A stretch of 60,022 nt of DNA from Thiotrichaceae bacterium (GTDB lineage: Bacteria > Pseudomonadota > Gammaproteobacteria > SZUA-140): NCBI GenBank assembly GCA_002401765.2, contig NVTY02000038.1:1-60022 (forward strand), in the 5' to 3' direction. The notes below the pieces were generated by a model. That model did no database searches. It saw only the letters and a program-made list of their open reading frames with translations, and had not been told where the DNA came from. Shown here one piece after another: positions 7,999-15,172 of the stretch. Made by a program: the position numbers and the translations under genes. Within the stretch, counting starts at the first letter, position 1, and every line of letters starts with the position of its first letter.

Positions 7999-9117
7999 TC
8001 AGTCGATGATGACGTGAGGGTTTTCGATGCCGAGTTGTGCGAGGCGTTTGATCAACTGGTCTGTTTCAGTGACGTTGTGGATTGGGCCGATGCGGACGCG
8101 AAAGATGGCGTTGTTGGCGGTAGTGCCTTGCGTCACATTGATTTTTGAAACGGGTAGTGTTTCGATATCACGAATACGGATTTTCAGGTTTTCTGCATTT
8201 ATGCGGCCACCAAAGGCCCCCACTTGCAGGTAGATATTGACCGCCTGCCCAGGAATGATGCGTTTTAGTTTGTCTGCTTGTGGCGCGGTGCTGTGATTGG
8301 TAGTCACGACGGGTGTCTGAGATGCTATGGCAAGTGGTATCGGTGTATTGAATGCTACGGGTGGCGCACGATTCTTTGCAGCTGCTGGTTTCGGTGCCGG
8401 CGGGGCAATTTGCGAGGGGTTGCTCTGATTGATGGCACTTGGATCGATCGTACGCACCTCAACCAAACCGGTACCGGCCTTGGTGATACCCAGTTTTACC
8501 GCGGCGGCATAAGAGAGGTCGATAATTCGGTTCTTTTTGAAGGGGCCGCGATCATTGATCTTGACGATGATTTTTCGTCCATTTTCCAGATTGGTGACTT
8601 CGGCATAAGTGGGTAGTGGCAGGCTTTTGTGTGCGGCAGTCATCGCCAGCATGTCGTAGGGTTCTCCGCTGGAGGTCCGTTTGCCGTGGAATTTAGTGCC
8701 GTACCATGAGGCGACGCCACGCTCGATATGGTTGAGGCTACTTTTTTTCACGTAATAGCGCTGCCCAAAGACGACATAGGATGTTGGGTTACCATAGCGG
8801 CTGTGTGGTTCGACGCGTGGAATGGCGTTGGCAACATGGGATATATCGACTGGGTGAGCCGGTGCACTATCCTGTTGAGAGAAAAAACTGGCACCTTTCG
8901 GCAGGCTGCCGCAGCCACTGATGAGGAGTGGTAGGGCAATTGCGGCGATTCGATAATGAGACCTTTGCACGATTGTTTTTTTGTCCTTTGGTGGCGTTAA
9001 AAGCGGTCTCAATCGGTCATTTATAGCGGTAAACGCCCTCATTCCGTGCGCTTTTGCCTTGCCAGAGAGCAAAATCATTGCTCGTGCAAAGGTCTCATCA
9101 TGTTTAATAAACGTCAT
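7999..9117 (-). CDS. rlpA: RlpA septal-ring lytic transglycosylase, N-terminus expanded by a MITE
   Basis: RlpA is an outer-membrane lipoprotein that cleaves denuded glycan strands at the septum. The double-psi beta-barrel domain (GVASWYGTKFHGKRTSSGE; KINDRGPF) and the C-terminal SPOR domain (YLQVGAFGGRINAENL to the end) are intact. A lipobox LISGC is present but unusually far from the first ATG. Between residues 7 and 55 lie 47 extra codons that are exactly the MITE at 8958-9096 plus a 2-bp duplication. Without them the protein starts MTFIKHDYRIAAIALPLLIS and then GC, a normal lipoprotein signal. Translation may start at ATG 9117 or inside the element (for example GTG just before QRSHYRIAA). 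It follows mltB by 30 bp. Confidence 0.92.
   Translation of the reverse strand: MTFIKHDETFARAMILLSGKAKAHGMRAFTAINDRLRPLLTPPKDKKTIVQRSHYRIAAIALPLLISGCGSLPKGASFFSQQDSAPAHPVDISHVANAIPRVEPHSRYGNPTSYVVFGQRYYVKKSSLNHIERGVASWYGTKFHGKRTSSGEPYDMLAMTAAHKSLPLPTYAEVTNLENGRKIIVKINDRGPFKKNRIIDLSYAAAVKLGITKAGTGLVEVRTIDPSAINQSNPSQIAPPAPKPAAAKNRAPPVAFNTPIPLAIASQTPVVTTNHSTAPQADKLKRIIPGQAVNIYLQVGAFGGRINAENLKIRIRDIETLPVSKINVTQGTTANNAIFRVRIGPIHNVTETDQLIKRLAQLGIENPHVIID
8958..9096. mobile_element. 139-bp MITE inserted in frame in rlpA
   Basis: Exact inverted ends GAGACCTTTGCACGA / TCGTGCAAAGGTCTC (17 bp when the flanking AT on each side is counted) bound a 139-bp sequence with no gene of its own. The flanking AT appears on both sides, so the apparent target duplication is 2 bp. 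Element plus duplication is 141 bp, or 47 codons, which preserves the rlpA frame. The ends resemble those of small transposons I associate with the IS5 group, but that is unverified. No transposase and no second copy were seen in the window. Confidence 0.85.
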
Positions 9118-9147
9118 AATCAGTCATATAGAATAATGCTCAGGAAT

Positions 9148-10170
9148 CTAATTGGCCGCAGTATGTTGCTCGCGTAGTGCGCTGGCAATTTGAAAGATCG
9201 CCATTGAATAGAGTGCACTGTGATTGTAGCGCGAAATTGCATAGAAGTTTCGGTAGATGACCCAGTATTCGCTCTCTGACTGGTTTTTAAGGCGGATTAG
9301 TGTGGCCTTGGTGTCGCTGGGAATATCATTCGATTGAGCATCCTCTAGCGTGACCCCCAGGCTAGTAATCTGCGCCAGCGTCTTTTTGGGTTTGAGGCTC
9401 TTTTTGATCAGCTGTTGATAGTCGCTACCCTTAACGCTCGCTCTGCTGGCGACTAGCGCACCGTGTTTCCAGCCGTGGCGACGAAAATAATTGGCGACAC
9501 TGCCGATGGCATCCTCGGTGTTTTCCCATAGGTCTCGCTTGCCATCACCGCTGAAATCGACCGCATATTCGCGATAGCTACTGGCGATGAACTGAGGCTT
9601 GCCCATCGCGCCAGCATAGGAGCCTTTTACGCTGCGTGGGTCGATCTTCTCTTCGCGCGTCATTAATAGATAGTGTTTTAGTTCTGAGCGGAAGAATTTA
9701 CCTCGCCTGGGGTAGTCGAAGCCGAGGGTGGTGAGTGAGTCGAGCAGGCGGTAGTTGCCTTTGTGTACCCCGTAAAAGGATTCCACCCCAATGATGGCGG
9801 TGATAAATTCAGGTGGTACGCCATATTTTTTCTCCGCGCGCTGCAGTGCAGCACTATTCTCCTGCCAAAATTGCAGGCCACGTTTAATCCGTTTCTCGGT
9901 GACAAAGATGGGGCGGTATTGGTACCAGGGTTTGCCTTCGTAGGGGCGGCTGATCGCGTTGATTACCGCCTCGCTATGTTTGGCTTCACTGAGTAGCTGG
10001 GTGAGTGGCTCGCGCTCAAATTGATGCTGGCTGACCATCTTGTCGATGAATTGCTGAACATCGGCACGCTGGGTGAAACTGCTATTGGCCGCGAGGGTGC
10101 TACCGGCAGTGAATAGCAGGATGAGCAGTGAGGTGAATGCAATGATCTTTCGCGGAAGTGACACTGTCAT
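9148..10170 (-). CDS. mltB: Membrane-bound lytic murein transglycosylase B
   Basis: MltB cleaves the MurNAc-GlcNAc bond to make 1,6-anhydro ends. The 340-residue protein has a signal peptide (LLILLFTAGSTLAA) without a lipobox cysteine, so it is probably a soluble SltB-like form. Catalytic Glu130 sits in IIGVESFYG. GKPQFIASSY and the DGKRDLWENTEDAIGSVANYF region are typical. This is the intact copy. A deleted relative lies 4.9 kb away next to rodA, and the first 50 or so bases plus the upstream spacer of the two are nearly identical. Confidence 0.95.
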   Translation of the reverse strand: MTVSLPRKIIAFTSLLILLFTAGSTLAANSSFTQRADVQQFIDKMVSQHQFEREPLTQLLSEAKHSEAVINAISRPYEGKPWYQYRPIFVTEKRIKRGLQFWQENSAALQRAEKKYGVPPEFITAIIGVESFYGVHKGNYRLLDSLTTLGFDYPRRGKFFRSELKHYLLMTREEKIDPRSVKGSYAGAMGKPQFIASSYREYAVDFSGDGKRDLWENTEDAIGSVANYFRRHGWKHGALVASRASVKGSDYQQLIKKSLKPKKTLAQITSLGVTLEDAQSNDIPSDTKATLIRLKNQSESEYWVIYRNFYAISRYNHSALYSMAIFQIASALREQHTAAN

Positions 10171-10214
10171 CTTAAAGCGCTCGCTATGATTGATTGGCTA
10201 ATTTGAAAGGAGGC
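10117..10214. repeat. Left direct repeat flanking the effector cassette
   Basis: This stretch covers the first codons of mltB, its upstream spacer and the terminal bases of a rodA 3' end. It is repeated at 15077-15172 with a 2-bp deletion and a few substitutions. The two copies are in the same orientation and bracket the 4.9-kb cassette, so the cassette was gained together with a duplication of this junction. Confidence 0.85.
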
Positions 10215-10259
10215 CAAAAAACACAAAAAATAACACCGCCATTTTAAAACATTAACACA

Positions 10260-10478
10260 CTAATTCTCAGTCATCGGATTCATTGTCTTCCTGAAATCCG
10301 TTGATAAGGGACGTGCATACTTGTTTGAGTTTGTACGCGGTGCCCCAACCAAGGGTTTAAATTGACTTTCAAAATTTCTTATTTTGGGTGTCTGGTTTGT
10401 TACCACAAAGATCTCATTTTTCTCTTGGCTATCGGTGGTGCTGGCGATTGGCGATCTGCCCCTTTCTGCTGATGCCAC
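10260..10478 (-). pseudogene. Third effector-tip fragment with a different C-terminus
   Basis: The reading frame opens with GTG and contains the conserved junction IASTTDSQEKNEIFV seen in the full effector. It then switches abruptly after Val-Val to an unrelated 46-residue tail (TNQTPKIRNFESQFKPLVGA and onward). The DNA upstream (AGCGTGGCATCAGCAGAAAGG) also matches the second copy. It may be a displaced alternative toxin tip or a degraded remnant. No immunity gene follows it before the mltB junction. I treat it as a remnant. Confidence 0.5.
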
Positions 10479-10483
10479 GCTTG

Positions 10484-10885
10484 TTATTGTTTCCAGAGTT
10501 CATAGTGTATAAATACAATCAAGCCAGATATTACCAGCAACGCCAGATTGGGCACAAAAAAATAAAGGAAATACTTTGATACTTTGCAATACCATACGGG
10601 TGCCAGTTGATAGGCGTTTTCGACCCCCCTTCTTTTTCCCCTGGAGGGAAAAGCCAGTGCCGTCATAAACATTCCTGTTCTCATATAACCAAAAGGAAAG
10701 CCGGTAAACATGGCTATTTCACCTGCGTTGAAATGGGGCTCTTTAAAATAGGTTTTCAGCACTTTTTTTGGCATTAAAAAATGCATGATCAAAATGAAGA
10801 CCAGGCTTAACATACCCGCGAGTAATGTTGTGATGAATGTTATGATCAGTACCTGCTCAAATAAAGTTGTACCCGATAAATCCAT
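10484..10885 (-). CDS. Candidate immunity membrane protein (second copy)
   Basis: This 133-residue paralogue of the gene at 11190-11588 shares the core EPHFNAGEIA.FTGFPF and ENAYQLAPVWYCK. Two hydrophobic segments (about residues 12-36 and 105-128) predict an inner-membrane protein with a cytoplasmic middle section. It starts one base after the stop of the orphan effector tip (TAGC-ATG), the same arrangement as the first pair. Membrane-embedded immunity proteins are usual for pore-forming toxins. The function is inferred from layout; I know no characterised homologue. Confidence 0.7.
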   Translation of the reverse strand: MDLSGTTLFEQVLIITFITTLLAGMLSLVFILIMHFLMPKKVLKTYFKEPHFNAGEIAMFTGFPFGYMRTGMFMTALAFPSRGKRRGVENAYQLAPVWYCKVSKYFLYFFVPNLALLVISGLIVFIHYELWKQ

Positions 10886-10886
10886 G

Positions 10887-11156
10887 CTATTGGCATATCC
10901 TGTCGATACCGGTACCCTCGACAAGGTCAATCTCCTTCCCGTGTGTACCATAGAGGTAGCGCACACTTTTACCTAGTCCATAACTCACCGTCACGCTACC
11001 CACCGCCAGCACAATCGCGGTTCCCCAGCCAATGGGGTTGGAAATCAAGAATATAGTCACACCGTAACCTAATAGAGCTCCCGCCGTCGTGCTGGTAATG
11101 ATCTCCACAAAAATCTCGTTTTTCTCTTTGGGGTCGGTGGTACTGGCGATTGGCAA
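10887..11156 (-). CDS. Orphan effector C-terminal module
   Basis: The frame encodes 89 residues colinear with the last 89 residues of the full effector at 11590-12267, with an identical last 15 residues (KIDLVEGTGIDRICQ differs only in the Lys/Glu before IDL). It has the same Gly-rich hydrophobic stretch (ISNPIGWGTAIVLAVGSVTVS). It lacks the N-terminal 135 residues. A TTG start is preceded by AGGAGG at 5 bp, so the fragment could be translated. Orphan tip plus immunity units downstream of a complete pair are typical of polymorphic toxin loci, where they act as recombination donors. Confidence 0.65.
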   Translation of the reverse strand: MPIASTTDPKEKNEIFVEIITSTTAGALLGYGVTIFLISNPIGWGTAIVLAVGSVTVSYGLGKSVRYLYGTHGKEIDLVEGTGIDRICQ

Positions 11157-11189
11157 TCTGCCTCCTTTCTGCTGATGCCACGCTTGCTA

Positions 11190-11588
11190 TTATTTCCATG
11201 CTTCATAGTATATAAGTACAATCGCACCCGCTAACAGCAGCAGTGCCACCATCGGTATAATAATAATAATGGAGTATTTTGAGGCTTTGCAATACCACAC
11301 GGGCGCCAGTTGATAGGCATTTTCCAACCCTCTCTTTTTCCCGCTGGCAGGAAAACCCAATGCCCTCATAAATAGGGATGTTCTCATATAAGCAAACGGA
11401 AAACCGGTAAACAGGGCAATTTCACCCGCATTGAAATGCGGTTCTTTAAAATAGATTTCCAGTACCTTTTGGGGCATTAAAAAATGCATGATCAAAACAA
11501 ATACCAAGTCTAATATGCAGCCGAGGAATGTTGCGATGAAAGTGATGACGAGTATCTGCTCAAATAAAGGCGCATCAGATAAATCCAT
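11190..11588 (-). CDS. Candidate immunity membrane protein (first copy)
   Basis: The 132-residue product has two predicted membrane spans (ILVITFIATFLGCILDLVFV near the start; IIIIIPMVALLLLAGAIVLI near the end) and a conserved hydrophilic core. It begins one base after the effector stop (TAAC-ATG), implying coupled synthesis of toxin and protector. The second copy at 10484-10885 is clearly related but diverged, mostly in the membrane spans, as expected if each copy matches its own effector tip. Immunity function is inferred. Confidence 0.72.
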   Translation of the reverse strand: MDLSDAPLFEQILVITFIATFLGCILDLVFVLIMHFLMPQKVLEIYFKEPHFNAGEIALFTGFPFAYMRTSLFMRALGFPASGKKRGLENAYQLAPVWYCKASKYSIIIIIPMVALLLLAGAIVLIYYEAWK

Positions 11589-11589
11589 G

Positions 11590-12267
11590 TTATTGGCATA
11601 TCCTGTCGATACCGGTTCCCTCGACAAGATCAATCTTCTTCCCGAATCTATCATAGAGTATGCCCGCACCTACCCCCAGCCCATAACTCACCGCTACGCT
11701 ACCCACTGCCAGCACAATGGCCATTCCCCAGCCAATGGGATTGGAGAGCAAAAACACACCAATAACGCGACCTGCGAGTAATCCTACGCTGGTGCTGGTA
11801 ATGGTCTCCACAAAGATCTCATTTTTCTCTTGGCTATCGGTGGTACTGGCAATCTCCATGCAGGCGGCGGTTAAGCCAACGCCCATGAGGATTATACCGC
11901 CGTGTTTGCTCATTGCGGCCAGGTGTTTCAGTCGGTCGGCCTGTTGGCTGATGTGTGCGGTGGCGGGGATGCCGCCGGCCCGGGCAATGCGGATAGTTTG
12001 ATGGGGCGTATGCTTGCCAAACAGCAGTTTTTCCATCGGCCCGATATTTTTCCTGAGCTTATCCAGTGCTTTTTTGCGTCGGGCGTCATATTGTCCTTTG
12101 CTGGTTTTGCCTGTTTTATAGTCGGCATAATGGTCACTGATATCATTGATGAGATTGACATTGCCGGGGCTGAGCAGGTTGCCTGAGGCACCCATGGCAA
12201 TGCTTCCCGGGATGGTGAGGTAATTTGCGTTGTGCAGCAGCCAAGAGAGCGCCCAAAAACCTTTCAT
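11590..12267 (-). CDS. Putative pore-forming effector
   Basis: The protein has 225 residues. An N-terminal hydrophobic part (LSWLLHNANYLTIPGSIAMG) is followed by a basic helical middle (YDARRKKALDKLRKNIG) and a C-terminal third with two Gly-rich membrane-active segments: GGIILMGVGLTAACMEIA and NPIGWGMAIVLAVGSVAVSYG with the following VGAGILY. Colicin-like or glycine-zipper pore formers have such tips. Its ATG overlaps the stop of the LysM gene (ATGA), so LysM and effector are made together and could be a split version of one protein. The C-terminal 89 residues are duplicated downstream. Function is inferred from composition and context. Confidence 0.6.
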   Translation of the reverse strand: MKGFWALSWLLHNANYLTIPGSIAMGASGNLLSPGNVNLINDISDHYADYKTGKTSKGQYDARRKKALDKLRKNIGPMEKLLFGKHTPHQTIRIARAGGIPATAHISQQADRLKHLAAMSKHGGIILMGVGLTAACMEIASTTDSQEKNEIFVETITSTSVGLLAGRVIGVFLLSNPIGWGMAIVLAVGSVAVSYGLGVGAGILYDRFGKKIDLVEGTGIDRICQ

Positions 12268-12536
12268 ATCATCGGGATGGGGGGCTGGCTCATAAACACT
12301 GGCGGCGAGAGTGCTGCGGGCGGTTTTGCTTGAGGAAAGGGTGGCAGTACACCCAGACGGAGCATGTCACCTGCCCTGATGCGGTCCGGATTGCTGATCT
12401 GAGGGTTGAGCGCCAGTAAATAATCGACCGACTCTGAATAACGGGTATGCTTCTGGGTGTGGCCAAACATGTTGTAGATGATGCCAGAAAAAGTATCGCC
12501 GTTTTTTATTTTGTATTCGTAATATGTATTGTTCAT
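12264..12536 (-). CDS. LysM-domain protein
   Basis: This 90-residue protein consists of one LysM domain (YKIKNGDTFSGIIYNMFG; LLALNPQISNPDRIRAGDML) and a Pro-rich tail. LysM binds peptidoglycan glycan chains or serves as a spike/tail module in contractile and other secretion systems. GGGAG lies 8 bp before the ATG. There is no signal peptide, so any export must be by a dedicated route or with a partner. Overlap with the effector gene suggests it is the targeting or delivery module of that effector. Confidence 0.85.
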   Translation of the reverse strand: MNNTYYEYKIKNGDTFSGIIYNMFGHTQKHTRYSESVDYLLALNPQISNPDRIRAGDMLRLGVLPPFPQAKPPAALSPPVFMSQPPIPMI

Positions 12537-12670
12537 GTTATTTTCTCCCTTGTTTTATTGTTAACCGATTTTTGCCAAACTGTCACTGGGTAGCAACGAT
12601 TCACCCGCATCCCAACCCCCTCAAGGGGCTTCTAGCATTGATGTGCCTGCTGCAGGTGTGCGCCGCGGGC

Positions 12671-14800
12671 TTACGACCCTATGAACCCGATAGACTTTCC
12701 AGCCCCCGGTTTGGCCTTGCACTCTTTTTCTAACGCCGCCAATAAATAATGCGGTTGAATCGTTTTATTGAGGCTGCGGGATTGACGCACAACGGTGGCA
12801 AAATCCCCCGGTGTGAGGTTATCGAGCCGCACTAAATCTGTTTTGTATTGCCTCGCTTCCTCCTCGACGTGACAACCGTGTTCTTCCAGTACCTGCAAAA
12901 ACAGTGTCCAAGCCTGTTTGGGCTTCATATAATCGAATTTTATCTTCAGATCAAAACGACGCAACGACGCGGCATCGACAAGATTCAATAAATTCGTAGA
13001 GGCAATAAACACCCCATTGAAGCTCTCCATTTGAACCAGTAACTCGTTAACCTGAGTGATCTCCCACGAGTTTTGAGCGGAGCCACGATCCAGCAAAAAA
13101 CTGTCTACTTCATCAATAAGGAGTACCATATCGTCCGCTTCGGCTTCATCAAACATGGCGGCAATATTTTTTTCCGCTTCACCCACCCATTTGCTGAGAA
13201 TGTCCGAGGCCTGTTTTTTCAGCAGGGGCTTGTCGAGATATTCCGCGACATAATGTGCAAAGGCCGTTTTGCCTGTCCCCGGTGCGCCATAAAGACAAAT
13301 GCGTGCCTGATGGTTTTGTTGTAACCCTTGGGTCAACGCCTCCAGGTCCTGGTCTGGATTCAAATACTCAAGGCTGTAGCGGGTTTCACGACTGATAACC
13401 GTGCGAGGCTTACGCGACAAACCCATCACCTGTAGTTTGTTACCAATAATTCTTTCCAGGTTTTTCTCTAGCTCCCTGCTGTTTTCAGTGTTCAGATGAG
13501 CTGCGATTTTAGCTGCGTTCTCAGCATGCGCCGGTACCAGGTGTTCATGTTCCGCCATTTGCGCTAACCAGGCGTCACTTAAATTCAGGTGACCGAGGTA
13601 TTTGTCAAGAATACGCCGACGGATATTGCGGGTAGGAGCGCGCAAATTCAGGACAAAGTCAAAGCGCCGTAACACTGAATCATCCAGTTGTACCACACTA
13701 TTGCACAACCAGAATGCCGGAATGGGATTGCCTTCCAACAACTGATGAACCCAGGCTTTTTTAAAGTCGGGGCGCGTGACATGACCAAAAGGGCTAAAGT
13801 TAACATCAGGGAAAGCATCCTCTATTTCGTCAAACAAAATAGCGGACTTTTCTTTATTGGCCAACATTTTCTGGGTCAGCTGATAAGCAGAAAAACGGTC
13901 TTTTCCATCAATGGGATTGCCCTCCATATCCTGCATGGTGATTTCATATAACTCAAGCCCGCAGTGCCGGGTTAAGGTTTTCACCAGCTCGGTTTTACCG
14001 GTGCCGGGTTCGCCGTATATTAATACGTTAATGCCTGGGATATGCTTTTTTTCAGCGGACTGTAAATAGCCCGCCAGCAGCGTAATGTCCGCTTTTAAGT
14101 GAGGGAAATCGGCAATTGATAAATGCGACTGATCTGCTATTTTGAAAAAGCATTGCAATATTGCTTCGGGATTATTCTGTTCCTGTGTCAAGGCGTATTT
14201 AATGCTGTGCGGAATATCAAAGCACTGTTGCAGTGAGTGCATATAGTGGCCGCTGGTATTGAAGCGCAACAGCCCCGCAGATATCAATGCGCCATTGGTA
14301 CGCATGGCATTCTCAATCTCACTGCGGGGGACATTCAGGATGATCGACAGGGCATGTCGGATTTGTTCATTGCTCATCTCGCCGAGCGTCTCGATCACCA
14401 TATTAAAGCCGCTAGACGAACCCGATACGATGACAAATCGTAATATGTCGATCTCACACGGCGTCAGACTCAACGACTTTTGCAGGATCTTAATATTGAC
14501 AGAAAAGATGTCCTGAGGAGCCATCGGCGTCTCGTTTTCCAGGGCCTTTAATGTATTGGACAAATTGGAAAATATGGTTTTTTTATCAACACCTTCATTT
14601 TGCAAAAATGCTGACAAACCCAGAATATGCATCATTTCGGGGTCTTGCAGGCCACCATAACGATCAAAAACCCGGTTGAATGTATTCAGCCGGATCAGGA
14701 TGCGCAAATTCCAGAGCTTCAACAACGGATCACAACCTGACGCTTTGTGCTCATCCTCCATATGGGCAGAGGATTGTTTGTTATCATTTAACTGCTTCAT
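12671..14800 (-). CDS. Tandem AAA+ ATPase
   Basis: The product has 709 residues with a helical N-terminal region of about 230 residues and two AAA+ modules. Module 1 has Walker A GEPGTGKT (about 263-270) and Walker B AILFDEIED. Module 2 has GAPGTGKT (about 505-512), VLLIDEVD and the sensor/arginine segment SLRRFD. Both modules look catalytically complete. It resembles SpoVK/CDC48-like proteins of unknown substrate. ATG 14800 is preferred because GGAG lies 9 bp upstream. A TTG at 14815 overlaps that site. It precedes the LysM-effector genes with a 134-bp gap, so it may act as unfoldase or assembly factor for them. Confidence 0.85.
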   Translation of the reverse strand: MKQLNDNKQSSAHMEDEHKASGCDPLLKLWNLRILIRLNTFNRVFDRYGGLQDPEMMHILGLSAFLQNEGVDKKTIFSNLSNTLKALENETPMAPQDIFSVNIKILQKSLSLTPCEIDILRFVIVSGSSSGFNMVIETLGEMSNEQIRHALSIILNVPRSEIENAMRTNGALISAGLLRFNTSGHYMHSLQQCFDIPHSIKYALTQEQNNPEAILQCFFKIADQSHLSIADFPHLKADITLLAGYLQSAEKKHIPGINVLIYGEPGTGKTELVKTLTRHCGLELYEITMQDMEGNPIDGKDRFSAYQLTQKMLANKEKSAILFDEIEDAFPDVNFSPFGHVTRPDFKKAWVHQLLEGNPIPAFWLCNSVVQLDDSVLRRFDFVLNLRAPTRNIRRRILDKYLGHLNLSDAWLAQMAEHEHLVPAHAENAAKIAAHLNTENSRELEKNLERIIGNKLQVMGLSRKPRTVISRETRYSLEYLNPDQDLEALTQGLQQNHQARICLYGAPGTGKTAFAHYVAEYLDKPLLKKQASDILSKWVGEAEKNIAAMFDEAEADDMVLLIDEVDSFLLDRGSAQNSWEITQVNELLVQMESFNGVFIASTNLLNLVDAASLRRFDLKIKFDYMKPKQAWTLFLQVLEEHGCHVEEEARQYKTDLVRLDNLTPGDFATVVRQSRSLNKTIQPHYLLAALEKECKAKPGAGKSIGFIGS

Positions 14801-14825
14801 GGTGTAGTACTCCAAAATTGCCTAA

Positions 14826-15128
14826 TCAGGGCAATAGATTCAAATTTGCTATGGCAGCGGTGTTATGCTGTTGTCGAAGCGCTGTTACAAGCTGAAATAC
14901 GGCCATCGAGTACAGTGGGCTATGATTGTAACGTGAAATGACATAGAAGTTGTGAGAGCCAACCCAGTACTTCCTGTTTTTGCAATTCTCCAGTTCAATC
15001 AAGGTGGTCTTTATTGTGTCGGGGGTGGTGCTCGCATCCAGCGCACTGAGGGTGATGCCCTGGGCGCTGATCTGGACAGGATGAGCAGTGAGGAATGCAA
15101 TGATCTTGCGCGCAAGTGACACTGTCAT
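14826..15128 (-). pseudogene. Internally deleted mltB remnant
   Basis: The frame starts MTVSLARKIIAF, as in the intact mltB. A 2-bp deletion then shifts it, and it joins sequence homologous to the last 80 or so residues (YWV...NFY.ISRYNHS.LYSMA). The whole catalytic domain, including the Glu, is missing. The retained C-terminal part matches the intact copy at only about half of its residues, whereas the 5' end is nearly identical at DNA level. It occupies the usual mltB place after rodA, so it is probably the ancestral resident gene displaced when the cassette with a second mltB arrived. Confidence 0.85.
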
Positions 15129-15172
15129 CTTAAAACGCTCGCTATGATTGACGCGCTAATTTGAAAGGAGGC
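15077..15172. repeat. Right direct repeat flanking the effector cassette
   Basis: This is the counterpart of 10117-10214. It spans the 5' end of the mltB remnant, the spacer and the last codons of rodA (RRLLSN-stop). The homology ends within rodA at AGGAGGC, which marks the duplication breakpoint. Confidence 0.85.

Noticed and set aside
12603-12640. CCCCCTCAAGGGG hairpin after the AAA+ gene as a terminator
   Set aside because: Very short stem with no T-run on either strand.
10260-15172. Cassette as part of an extracellular contractile injection or type VI system
   Set aside because: LysM and AAA+ genes occur in such systems, but no sheath, tube, baseplate, VgrG or PAAR gene is present.
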